Shown piece after piece: positions 56,854 to 64,000 of a stretch of DNA of 64,000 nucleotides. This DNA comes from Dehalococcoidales bacterium (GTDB lineage: Bacteria > Chloroflexota > Dehalococcoidia > Dehalococcoidales > Fen-1064), in the NCBI GenBank assembly GCA_016783135.1, contig JADHXC010000001.1, positions 1 through 64,000 on the forward strand, in the 5' to 3' direction. The position numbers were made by a program, and so were the translations under genes. How positions within the stretch are numbered: the first letter of the stretch is position 1; each line of letters opens with the position of its first letter. The notes under the pieces were generated by a model. That model was not told the DNA's origin, did no database searches, and worked only from the letters and a program-made list of their open reading frames with translations.

Positions 56854-57016
56854 TAGCAGGATGATGAAAAAGGAGATTCCAAAGGGGCGAAGCCCTTTTG
56901 ACGGGGGTCTGGGGGTGTCCCCCAGATACAATCTTCCCCCCCTTCCGCAGAAGGCTCCTTCCTGGCTAGGAAGGGGGTCAGGGGGATGGTCGAAAGGGTT
57001 TTTCATCACCCTGCTA
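56854..57016 (+). mobile_element. MITE-like repeat element, copy 3 (best preserved ends)
   Basis: A 163-bp element bounded by inverted repeats TAGCAGGRTGATGAAAAA (56854-56871 and, inverted, 56999-57016), with one mismatch. The ends begin and end with TA, compatible with a TA target duplication as left by IS630/mariner-type transposases. Inside are the hairpin TCTGGGGG/CCCCCAGA, TACAAT (56927-56932) and CCTTCCTGGCTAGGAAGG. There is no coding capacity. It lies 15 bp before the thioesterase start. Confidence 0.8.
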
Positions 57017-57030
57017 GAGGAGAATCGAGT

Positions 57031-57456
57031 GTGCCTACACCGGGTAGAGATACATCAGACAGCGTTGCTGAGCTAAAGCGTCTTGAGCAGGGTGAACCGA
57101 TTGCCTCCTTCCTGGGCATGAGGCTGGTGGAACTGACACCGGGCTACTCACGAGTTACCATGAAGCTCAAACAGGAGTATCAGAATTTCAATGGCTTCGT
57201 TTTCGGCGGTGTTATTAGCGCGATTGCCGACCAGGCGTTTGCCTACGCCTCCAACAGTCTGGCCTATCCCAGTGTAGCTACTCAGTTCAACATCCATTAT
57301 ATCAACGGAGCCGGGGCCGACGATGAGCTCACCGCCGAGTGTCGGGTGGTGCGCAGCGGACGCCGGGTTGGCGTTTCCCAGATGACGGTGACCAACCAGG
57401 ATGGTAAGCTGATTGCCACTGCTACCGGCACGACTATTCCGGTCAACCGCAAGTGA
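57031..57456 (+). CDS. PaaI-like hotdog-fold thioesterase
   Basis: A 141-residue hotdog-fold protein: QNFNGFVFGGVISAIADQAFAYAS, then FNIHYINGAGADDELTAECRVV and a typical C-terminal strand. PaaI-type enzymes hydrolyse aryl-acetyl- or acyl-CoA. The family's HGG motif reads FGG here, so the His is lost and activity may be changed. The start is GTG 57031, with AGAGGAGA upstream; an in-frame ATG lies inside the MITE-like element. It probably protects the CoA pool during IorAB-linked catabolism. Confidence 0.83.
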   Translation: MPTPGRDTSDSVAELKRLEQGEPIASFLGMRLVELTPGYSRVTMKLKQEYQNFNGFVFGGVISAIADQAFAYASNSLAYPSVATQFNIHYINGAGADDELTAECRVVRSGRRVGVSQMTVTNQDGKLIATATGTTIPVNRK

Positions 57457-57491
57457 AACCGGCGATAGCTCTGGTTCTCTACTGATTTGCT

Positions 57492-57520
57492 TTGACAGTT
57501 CTCTCTGCTTATGGTAGACT
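57492..57520 (+). promoter_or_regulatory. Strong promoter before the leader
   Basis: A perfect -35 TTGACA (57492-57497), a 17-bp spacer, and -10 TAGACT (57515-57520). The start site is expected near 57527. Confidence 0.65.
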
Positions 57521-57691
57521 ACGTCCTTGTCTGTAAGATTGCAGTATAAGAGGATAGAGAATAACAGTGTTCGCCACGGTGAATACATCAGGGAGTCGTA
57601 AATTCGTCTTTACCGGGCGCACCCGGGTGCGCTTGGGGGGGATTGACTGTACCTAGCAGATACAAAGGTTTGCTCTGGTAGTAGATAGATA

Positions 57692-57721
57692 GTACCTCCC
57701 GGGTGGGAGGTACTCTTTTTT
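57692..57721 (+). terminator. Intrinsic terminator
   Basis: GTACCTCCC and GGGAGGTAC form a perfect 9-bp stem with loop GGGT, followed by TCTTTTTT. It lies about 28 bp before the acyl-CoA ligase start, so it ends the leader transcript or controls read-through. Confidence 0.85.
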
Positions 57722-57749
57722 AGTGGTGGATATAGCTTGTTGACGGGGA

Positions 57750-59690
57750 GTGAAGAGGCTGAAGATGGAGACGCGGGATAGGTATGACACTATTCCCAAG
57801 TTGATAGCCCACAACTATGACCAGTGGGCCAAGCAGACGGCGATGTGCATGAAGAAGTTCGGCGTCTGGGAACGGTATAGCTGGCGGCGGTATTACGAAA
57901 ACGTCAAGTATTTCTCTCTTGGCCTGATAAGCCTCGGACTGGAGCGGGGAGACGTCGTATGTATCATTGGTGACAACGAGCCGGAATGGTTCTGGGGAGA
58001 GTTCGCCACCCAGGCGGCCGGAGGAATCGTCACCGGTGTTTTTGTTGATTCCGTGCCTTCGGAAGTGAAGTACATCGCTGAACACTCCGGTGCCAGATTT
58101 GCCATCGTGAATGACCAGGAGCAGACCGATAAGTTCCTGGAAATCAAGGATGAACTGCCTAATCTCCAGAAGGTCATCTACTGGGACCCCAAAGGACTGA
58201 AGAATTACGACGACCCCATCCTGATAGGTTTCACCGAGGTGCTCAGGTTGGGCAGGGAGTACGAGGAAACTCACACCGGACTGTTTGAGGAGAACGTTGA
58301 GAAGGGCGACGGGCGTGATATCGCCTTCATCTACTATACTTCGGGGACTACGGGGCTGCCCAAAGGTGCCAGGATGTCCCACCGTGCCCTGATAAGCACC
58401 GCCGCCGGGTTCATTAGCCGCTATCCGGTAGACAAGTATGATGACCTGGTCTCTAACTTCCCGGCTGCATGGGTAGGCGACAGCTACTTCGCTACCATTC
58501 CGCACCTGCTAACCGGTGCACGGCTCAACTTCCCCGAGGAGCCTGATACTATCACCGAAGATACCCGTGAGACCGGGCCCGACTTTGTGATATACGGGCC
58601 TCGCCAGTGGGAGGGCCTGGTCAGCGAAATCCAGGTGAAGATGATTGACGCCCACCCCCTGAAACGATTCTGTTACAGGCTGTTCCTGCCGGTTGGGCAC
58701 AAGATAGCCGACCTCAGCTTTCAGAACAGGAAACCTAACCTTTTCTGGAAAGTCCTCTACAAGATTGCCTATTTCCTGCTGTTTCGGCCATTGAAGGATA
58801 AACTGGGTCTCAGCAGAGTCAGGTTCGCCGTTACCGGTAGCTCCGTACTTAGCCTGGATACCTTCCGTTTAATCCACGCTATCGGTATAGAGTTGAGACA
58901 GAACTATGCCAGTACCGAGGCAGGCCTTATCTCCAGTCACGGGAAGAGTGAAATTGACTTCGAGAGCGTCGGCCGTCCGGCGCTTGATACTGAAGTCCGG
59001 GTTATGGATGATGGTGAGTTGCTGGTACGCAGCGAGTCCATGTTCGACGGATATCACCAGGACCCGGAGAAAACGAATGCGGTACTGATTGACGGCTGGT
59101 GCCACACCGGGGACGCCGTCAACATCAATGATAAGGGACACCTGATATTCATGGACCGCCTGGACCACATGGGCGAGCTTAGCTCCGGGGCCAAGTATGC
59201 CCCACAGTATATCGAGGGCAGACTGAGATTCAGTCCATATATCAAGGATGCCATGGTCATTGGTGATAAGTATAAGGACTACGTTTCTGCCATTGTAAAC
59301 ATGGACTTCGCCATGGTGGGCAAATGGGCGGAGCGGAATCGGCTGGCCTATACCACTTTTGTTGACCTTTCCCAGCGAGATGAGGTTGCCGACCTGATAC
59401 GGACAGACCTCATCCGCGTCAATAGCTACCTGCCGGAGGCGTCCAGGGTGAGAAGATTTGTCCTGATGCACAAGGAGTTTGACGCCGACGAGGCGGAGCT
59501 TACGCGTACGCGCAAGCTCCGCAGGGAGTTCATGGAGGAACGGTACCGGGAGCTGATTAACACACTCTACGGAGATGGTCAGGAAGTGACAATAGAGGCA
59601 CCGGTAACCTACCGTGACGGCAGGCGGGGTGTTGTGACCACCAGTATCAAGGTGAGAGATATCTCGGAAGGACAGAACGGTAATGGCTGA
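57750..59690 (+). CDS. AMP-forming acyl-CoA ligase (long-chain type)
   Basis: A 646-residue ANL-superfamily ligase that activates a carboxylic acid as acyl-AMP and then acyl-CoA. P-loop motif IYYTSGTTGLPKGA (about residue 195), LRQNYASTEAG (about 380), and WCHTGDAVNINDKGHLIFMDR (about 450). The size and layout fit FadD15/long-chain ligases often fused functionally to Liv-type transporters. The start is GTG 57750 or ATG 57765; neither has an ideal ribosome site. The livH start overlaps its end by 8 bases, so substrate uptake and activation are coupled. Confidence 0.92.
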   Translation: MKRLKMETRDRYDTIPKLIAHNYDQWAKQTAMCMKKFGVWERYSWRRYYENVKYFSLGLISLGLERGDVVCIIGDNEPEWFWGEFATQAAGGIVTGVFVDSVPSEVKYIAEHSGARFAIVNDQEQTDKFLEIKDELPNLQKVIYWDPKGLKNYDDPILIGFTEVLRLGREYEETHTGLFEENVEKGDGRDIAFIYYTSGTTGLPKGARMSHRALISTAAGFISRYPVDKYDDLVSNFPAAWVGDSYFATIPHLLTGARLNFPEEPDTITEDTRETGPDFVIYGPRQWEGLVSEIQVKMIDAHPLKRFCYRLFLPVGHKIADLSFQNRKPNLFWKVLYKIAYFLLFRPLKDKLGLSRVRFAVTGSSVLSLDTFRLIHAIGIELRQNYASTEAGLISSHGKSEIDFESVGRPALDTEVRVMDDGELLVRSESMFDGYHQDPEKTNAVLIDGWCHTGDAVNINDKGHLIFMDRLDHMGELSSGAKYAPQYIEGRLRFSPYIKDAMVIGDKYKDYVSAIVNMDFAMVGKWAERNRLAYTTFVDLSQRDEVADLIRTDLIRVNSYLPEASRVRRFVLMHKEFDADEAELTRTRKLRREFMEERYRELINTLYGDGQEVTIEAPVTYRDGRRGVVTTSIKVRDISEGQNGNG

Positions 59691-60567
59691 GTTGCTCCAG
59701 TTTACTATAACCGGTTTGACCGTGGGCATGGTCTATGCTCTGATTGCCCTCGGCTTTGTCCTCGTCTGGAAATCAAGTGGGGTAGCCAACCTGGCGCTGG
59801 GGCAACTGGTGCTGCTCTCCTCATGGTTCACCTACGGGATGCTGGTCCAGGCTGGTCTTCCTATCTGGGTCGGCTTCATAATAGTGATTATCTTTGCTGT
59901 ACTACTCGGCTGGCTGATTGAGCGCTTCATCCTGCGTCCGTTGATTGCCCAGCCGATACTTTCCCTGATAACCATTACCCTTGGTTTAGCGTACTTCATC
60001 GAAGGCCTGGTGGTCTTTGTCTGGCCAGCCAGTGTGGCAGCCTTACCACGACTGTTCCCCGTGGAGCCGTTCCGCATTGGTCCGGCGGTGGTCTCCCAGC
60101 AATATCTCTGGGCAGCCATTATCTCCCTGGCCCTGTTCGGCCTGCTGTCCCTGTTCTTCCGCTATCACAGGATGGGCATTGCCATGAGGGCAACCGCCGA
60201 CGACCAGCGGGCGGTGCAGGCCTGCGGTATTCCCGTGACCAGGATTTTCAGCCGGTCATGGATGTTCGCCTGTGTTCTCGCGGCAGTGGGTGGTGTCCTC
60301 ATGTCCAGCATCGGGGGCATAACCTTTGGCCTGGTGGGGACCGGTCTCAAGGCGTTCTCGGTGGTTATTCTTGGCGGGCTTGATTCGTTTCTCGGGGCAA
60401 TGATTGCCGGCCCGATTATCGGCCTGGCGGAAAACCTTGGTGAAGGCTACCTGACACCATTGACCTGGCCCGGAGTCAGGGAGGTTATCCCGTTTATCAT
60501 CATTATTATCGTTATGTTTGTAAAGCCCTACGGTCTGTTCGGTGAGGAACGCATAGAAAGGATATAG
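59683..60567 (+). CDS. livH: Branched-chain amino acid-type ABC transporter permease LivH
   Basis: A 294-residue membrane permease with about eight hydrophobic helices. Signature GLTVGMVYALIALGFVLVWKSSG at the start and the EAA-like loop RATADDQRAVQACGIPVTRIF (about residue 170). It overlaps the ligase gene and is followed 5 bp later by livM. In this context the substrate may be an acyl or aryl acid rather than an amino acid. Confidence 0.94.
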   Translation: MAELLQFTITGLTVGMVYALIALGFVLVWKSSGVANLALGQLVLLSSWFTYGMLVQAGLPIWVGFIIVIIFAVLLGWLIERFILRPLIAQPILSLITITLGLAYFIEGLVVFVWPASVAALPRLFPVEPFRIGPAVVSQQYLWAAIISLALFGLLSLFFRYHRMGIAMRATADDQRAVQACGIPVTRIFSRSWMFACVLAAVGGVLMSSIGGITFGLVGTGLKAFSVVILGGLDSFLGAMIAGPIIGLAENLGEGYLTPLTWPGVREVIPFIIIIIVMFVKPYGLFGEERIERI

Positions 60568-60572
60568 CAGCT

Positions 60573-61625
60573 TTGGACCTGCCAGCCGGTACGCGTAACT
60601 ACTCGTACGCCCAGGATATGGCGATCTTCCGGACGAAAACGCACTGGACACTGCTGATTGGCTTGCTGGTTGTCCTGTGTACAGCCCCGCTGTGGTGGGG
60701 TAACTGGCTGAGTGTCGCTAATCTCATCGGTATTACCATCATTGCCGCTACCGGCCTGAACATCCTGACCGGGTACTGCGGGCAGCTATCAATCGGTCAT
60801 GCCGGGTTCATGGCTGTGGGCGCATACACATCGGCGATTCTCACTGAACGTCTGGGGCTTCCATTCCCGGTCGGCCTTATATCGGCCGGTGTAGCTGCCG
60901 GCCTGGTTGGTATGTTTTTCGGAATGCCATCGCTCAGGGTCAAGGGCTTCTACCTTGCCATCGCCACTATTGCTGCTCAATTCATCATCGTCTGGGTGAT
61001 AAAACAATGGACGGACGTAACCGGCGGCCATATGGGTATGAGTGTTTCGGCACCGGCGCTGGGAGGACTGGTACTGAAAAGCAATGCCAGCCAGTTCTAT
61101 CTTATTGGTGGCATCGCTGTATTGAGCATCTTCTTCGCCAAGAACCTGGCAAGGACCAGGGTAGGCAGGGCCTTTGTTGCTATCCGTGACAATGACTTGG
61201 CTGCCGAAGTGATGGGGATAAACCTTTTCCGCTACAAGCTGATTGCCTTCTTCATCGGCTGCTTCTTTGCCGGGATTGCCGGTTCGCTGCTCGCCCACTG
61301 GGCGCGCTTCATCAGTGACGAGTTCTTCCCGCTGACAGATTCAATCCTGTACATCGGCATGATTATTATCGGCGGCCTGGGTACTACCACCGGCCCGATA
61401 TTCGGCGCGATATTTATCGGTCTCATCAAACACTCGCTGACGCACTATCTGGTCCCGACTCTGGAGAGTGGCGTTATCGCACTGCCCGCGGGATTTGCCA
61501 GCGGCCTCGCGCCGATGGTGTTTGGCCTGATAATCATCCTGTTTCTGATATTGGAGCCCCGTGGACTGGCGCACCGGTGGCAGCTATTCAAGGCCGCCTA
61601 TCGGCTGTGGCCATTCTCATACTAG
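60573..61625 (+). CDS. livM: Branched-chain amino acid-type ABC transporter permease LivM
   Basis: A 350-residue permease with about ten hydrophobic segments. Family motifs GYCGQLSIGHAGFMAVGAYTSA (about residue 70) and AIRDNDLAAEVMGINLFRYK (about 208). The start is TTG 60573, with AAAGGA upstream; the segment before ATG 60618 (PAGTRNYSYAQDMAIFRT) looks like the usual family N-terminus, so the longer form is preferred. Confidence 0.93.
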   Translation: MDLPAGTRNYSYAQDMAIFRTKTHWTLLIGLLVVLCTAPLWWGNWLSVANLIGITIIAATGLNILTGYCGQLSIGHAGFMAVGAYTSAILTERLGLPFPVGLISAGVAAGLVGMFFGMPSLRVKGFYLAIATIAAQFIIVWVIKQWTDVTGGHMGMSVSAPALGGLVLKSNASQFYLIGGIAVLSIFFAKNLARTRVGRAFVAIRDNDLAAEVMGINLFRYKLIAFFIGCFFAGIAGSLLAHWARFISDEFFPLTDSILYIGMIIIGGLGTTTGPIFGAIFIGLIKHSLTHYLVPTLESGVIALPAGFASGLAPMVFGLIIILFLILEPRGLAHRWQLFKAAYRLWPFSY

Positions 61626-61698
61626 CTAAGATTAAGGAGGTACGGAGGGATGTAAGGGCCCAGGTAAGGCTTGAGAATAGACTAAAAGGAGAATAGAA

Positions 61699-62934
61699 AT
61701 GCGAAAGAAAACACTAACGGTTCTGTCCGTGCTGATGTGCCTGGTACTGGTGGCTATGTTACTGGGCGCGTGCACATCGACAGCAGAAGAGGCCGGGGTC
61801 AAGGCACCGCTCAAAATCGGGATGAGTACGCCTTCCACCGGGGTCGTTGCCGAGAAGGGTTCACCTATGGGCCATGCTAACGTTGACTGTATCAAGTACA
61901 TCAACGAAGAGCTTGGCGGTGTGGACGGGCATCAAATCGATGCGTTGTGGCTGGACAATGGCTATGATGCATCCAAGGCAGTAACCATCGTCAATCGGTT
62001 TGTTGATGAGGACTGCCTCCTCTTCACAGTGGCTTCATCCGGAATGATGACGGCCATGATGGGGATTGCCAATGAGAATGAGTTGTCCGGCTTCGCCGCC
62101 TTCAGCTCACCTAATCTGACGCAACCGCCCCAGCACATCTACGGGCAGACGCCGGACTACGGTGACGACTGGGCGGCCTTTGCCAAGTACTACATGGACA
62201 ACATCTGGAAGGGTCCCGGTAAGCCGAAGATGGCGCTTCACCTGCTGAACAACTCTACCGGCGCCGGGGCAAGGATGGCCGCGGAGGCAGGCGCTGAAGA
62301 CCTTGGCATAGAGATTGACTTCAAAAACTGGGTATTTGAGCATCCTGCTACCACCAGTTCCGAGACCACGTCTCTGACCACACTCCCCGATGACATTGAC
62401 GTCCTGTACATTTCCAGTACACCGGCACCTACAGCCATTGTTATTAAAAGTGCCGTCGAGCTGGGTATGTACCCCGGTATCACCATCGCCTGCGGCCATG
62501 CCGGCTTCACCAGCGAGCTGGTTGAGCTCGGGGGTGCCGACATCGTCGAGGGTGTCTACGGAGTGTACCCCACGGTGAACTGGGGTGACGATGTCCCGGC
62601 GATGGCTAAAATGACCGAGTACTGCCAGAAGTACCACCCCGGTGACTACGGTAACATGGACTACATTGTCTCGTGGGCGCAGAGCCTGATTGCCGTCGAG
62701 ATTCTGCGGCTGGCAGTGGAGAACGCCGGTGCCGACAACCTGACGCCGCAGGTCGTGGAGGCGCAGGGACTTAAGAAGCTAAAGAACTTCGATGTCGGCG
62801 GTCTGCACGGTCCGGTATCCTATACCCCGGGTGACAACCGGTTGTCCAAGTCTGTCCGCGTGTTCCGGATAGATGACGGTGTGCTGGAACCCATCACCGG
62901 CTGGGTAGAGGCGCCGTTCATCAACTACGAATAA
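61699..62934 (+). CDS. livK: ABC transporter substrate-binding lipoprotein (LivK-like)
   Basis: A 411-residue periplasmic-binding-type lipoprotein. The signal peptide MRKKTLTVLSVLMCLVLVA ends in a classic lipobox LLGAC, so the protein is anchored outside the membrane. The mature part is a type-I solute-binding fold (IGMSTPSTGVVAEKGSPMGH). RBS AAAGGAG precedes ATG 61699. It supplies the ligand to LivHM. Confidence 0.93.
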   Translation: MRKKTLTVLSVLMCLVLVAMLLGACTSTAEEAGVKAPLKIGMSTPSTGVVAEKGSPMGHANVDCIKYINEELGGVDGHQIDALWLDNGYDASKAVTIVNRFVDEDCLLFTVASSGMMTAMMGIANENELSGFAAFSSPNLTQPPQHIYGQTPDYGDDWAAFAKYYMDNIWKGPGKPKMALHLLNNSTGAGARMAAEAGAEDLGIEIDFKNWVFEHPATTSSETTSLTTLPDDIDVLYISSTPAPTAIVIKSAVELGMYPGITIACGHAGFTSELVELGGADIVEGVYGVYPTVNWGDDVPAMAKMTEYCQKYHPGDYGNMDYIVSWAQSLIAVEILRLAVENAGADNLTPQVVEAQGLKKLKNFDVGGLHGPVSYTPGDNRLSKSVRVFRIDDGVLEPITGWVEAPFINYE

Positions 62935-63016
62935 TCCGGTTGGTCTTTATAACTAACGCTGGAGTAGGGCGGGGGCCCTTCAAGAGAACAGGGTTCCCGT
63001 CCGAAGTGGAAATAAT

Positions 63017-63808
63017 ATGCTGGTGCTGAACAACATTGAGGTCGCTTACCTCAATGTCATCAGGGTACTGCACGGTGTCTCAATGACCGTGGAGGAGGGG
63101 GCGATTGTTGCCCTGCTCGGGGCGAACGGTGCCGGTAAGAGTACCACGCTCAAGGCAATCTCCGGCCTTCTTCACATTGAAGAGGGGGAGGTAACCGACG
63201 GCAGTATCCAGTGGAATGGTGAGAGAATCGACAGGAAGAGTGCCGAAGAGATAGGTAAACTCGGCATTATCCAGGCGCTTGAAGGCCGCCGGGTCTTCGG
63301 GCATCTCACCGCCGAGGAGAACCTGCTCGTCGGGGCATATCATCGTACCGACCGGAATGCCGTGAAGGGTGACCTGGAGATGGTCTACGGCTACTTCCCG
63401 AGGCTGAAGGACCTGCGGCGCGGTATCGCCGGCTATCTTTCCGGGGGTGAGCAGCAGATGCTGGTCATCGGTCGTGCCATGATGGCTGCCCCCAAGCTGA
63501 TGATGCTCGATGAGCCGTCCCTGGGTCTGGCACCCCTCCTGGTCGAGGAGATATACAACATCATTAAGCGGTTCAATACTGAGTCGGGGACCTCGGTGCT
63601 CCTCGTCGAGCAGAACGTCAGGATTGCCCTGAGCATTGCTCACACCGGCTATGTCATGGAGAACGGCCGGATTGTCCTGGACGGCACCGCCGACTTCCTC
63701 AGGAACAATGAGGATGTCAAGGAGTTTTACATGGGGCTCTCCACGGTGGGTACCAGGAAAAGCTACCGGGAAGTGAAGCACTACAAGAGACGAAAACGAT
63801 GGCTCTAA
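63017..63808 (+). CDS. livF: ABC transporter ATP-binding protein LivF
   Basis: A 263-residue ATPase. Walker A LLGANGAGKST (about residue 34), Q-loop, signature LSGGEQQMLVIGRAMM (about 143), Walker B LMMLDEPSLGLAP, and the H-loop replaced by the usual LVEQN. The ending KSYREVKHYKRRKRWL is basic. No livG precedes it; the second ATPase may lie beyond the window. Its stop overlaps the next gene. Confidence 0.94.
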   Translation: MLVLNNIEVAYLNVIRVLHGVSMTVEEGAIVALLGANGAGKSTTLKAISGLLHIEEGEVTDGSIQWNGERIDRKSAEEIGKLGIIQALEGRRVFGHLTAEENLLVGAYHRTDRNAVKGDLEMVYGYFPRLKDLRRGIAGYLSGGEQQMLVIGRAMMAAPKLMMLDEPSLGLAPLLVEEIYNIIKRFNTESGTSVLLVEQNVRIALSIAHTGYVMENGRIVLDGTADFLRNNEDVKEFYMGLSTVGTRKSYREVKHYKRRKRWL

Positions 63809-64000
63809 AGTCTGGCGGGCAGTTTTACGATGAACAGGAGACTATGACCGTCGAGGAAAGACGGACGTATCTCAACGGGAAAGTGCGTGAGGCGGTCGAC
63901 CATGCCTATCACAACGCGCCTTCTGCCAGGGAGATGCTGGACCGTGCCGGGGTCCAACCCGCAGACATCCAGGCGATAGAAGACCTGGAGAAGCTGCCCA
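63799..64000 (+). CDS. Phenylacetate-CoA ligase-like protein, 5' part (cut by window end)
   Basis: The first 67 codons of an ANL-type ligase: YDEQETMTVEERRTYLNGKVREAVDHAYHNAPSAREMLDRAGVQPADIQAIEDLEKLP. This is the characteristic start of PaaK-family enzymes, which activate phenylacetate or related aryl acids. ATG 63799 overlaps the livF stop; ATG 63844 is an alternative. The catalytic parts lie beyond the window. Confidence 0.75.
   Translation, partial: MALKSGGQFYDEQETMTVEERRTYLNGKVREAVDHAYHNAPSAREMLDRAGVQPADIQAIEDLEKLP

Larger units (their letters stand above)
57457..57749 (+). other. Leader region of the CoA-ligase/Liv operon
   Basis: A 293-bp gap with a promoter (57492-57520), a perfect 16-bp palindrome GCGCACCCGGGTGCGC (57617-57632) and an intrinsic terminator (57692-57721). 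A transcript would run about 195 nt before the terminator, upstream of the acyl-CoA ligase gene. It may be an attenuator, a riboswitch or a small RNA. No known class is recognised. A 30-codon frame from GTG 57570 passes through it. Confidence 0.5.

Noticed and set aside
57527-57721. T-box leader or 6S RNA
   Set aside because: GGGTGG occurs only within the terminator stem and the other T-box motifs are absent. The ends of the transcript do not form the long closing stem of 6S RNA.

Overview
The window looks like a chromosomal segment of an anaerobic, probably uncultured Chloroflexota bacterium, most plausibly of the Dehalococcoidia. This is inferred from gene content: a UPF0182 membrane protein, IorAB with branched-chain-type (Liv) transporters, corrinoid/URO-D methyltransferases with a methyltetrahydrofolate methyltransferase, a molybdopterin oxidoreductase, and type IV pilus genes without a secretin, as expected for a single-membrane cell. 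I could not run a phylogenetic test. GTG and TTG starts are common, and many genes are closely packed or overlap.

Layout. 0.2-5.4 kb: alpha/beta hydrolase, molybdopterin oxidoreductase followed by a decayed ferredoxin-subunit remnant, RNase P RNA with its own promoter, and an S41 protease. 5.5-11 kb: an Eis-like acetyltransferase, then a minus-strand block trmD-rplS-priA-def. 11.4-13.4 kb: sucCD. 13.7-19.5 kb: a minus-strand corrinoid methyltransferase operon (frameshifted corrinoid protein, two URO-D proteins, MBL hydrolase, enoyl-CoA hydratase) divergent from a methyltetrahydrofolate methyltransferase. One URO-D gene has an in-frame TGA where its paralogue has Cys; coding homology continues past it and a SECIS-like hairpin follows, so it is a candidate selenoprotein. 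19.7-31.5 kb: amidase, CvpA, SMP-30 protein, NIPSNAP-like and VOC proteins, CinA, queA, UPF0182, a HAD phosphatase, queH and an unknown protein.

31.9-52.5 kb is a signal-transduction and type IV pilus island. It holds two kinases with N-terminal receiver domains, NarL- and OmpR-type regulators, stand-alone receivers and a small HTH protein. The pilus machine follows: pilin, PilB, PilC, two prepilin-like proteins, a PilX-like protein carrying seven 52-residue repeats that may form a beta-propeller, a PilO-like protein and a PilM-PilN fusion. It ends with a 1674-residue hybrid kinase with seven PAS domains and a final receiver.

52.7-64 kb: a zinc-ribbon protein, tRNA-Gly(CCC), iorAB with an aminotransferase, a PaaI-like thioesterase, an acyl-CoA ligase, and livH-livM-livK-livF running into the 5' part of a phenylacetate-CoA-ligase-like gene cut by the window end. 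This suggests uptake and oxidation of amino acids or aryl/acyl acids through CoA thioesters.

Three copies of a 160-195 bp element with terminal inverted repeats (MITE-like) sit just upstream of genes at 19.6, 41.0 and 56.9 kb. A separate 15-bp palindrome is inserted in different reading frames in two coding sequences.
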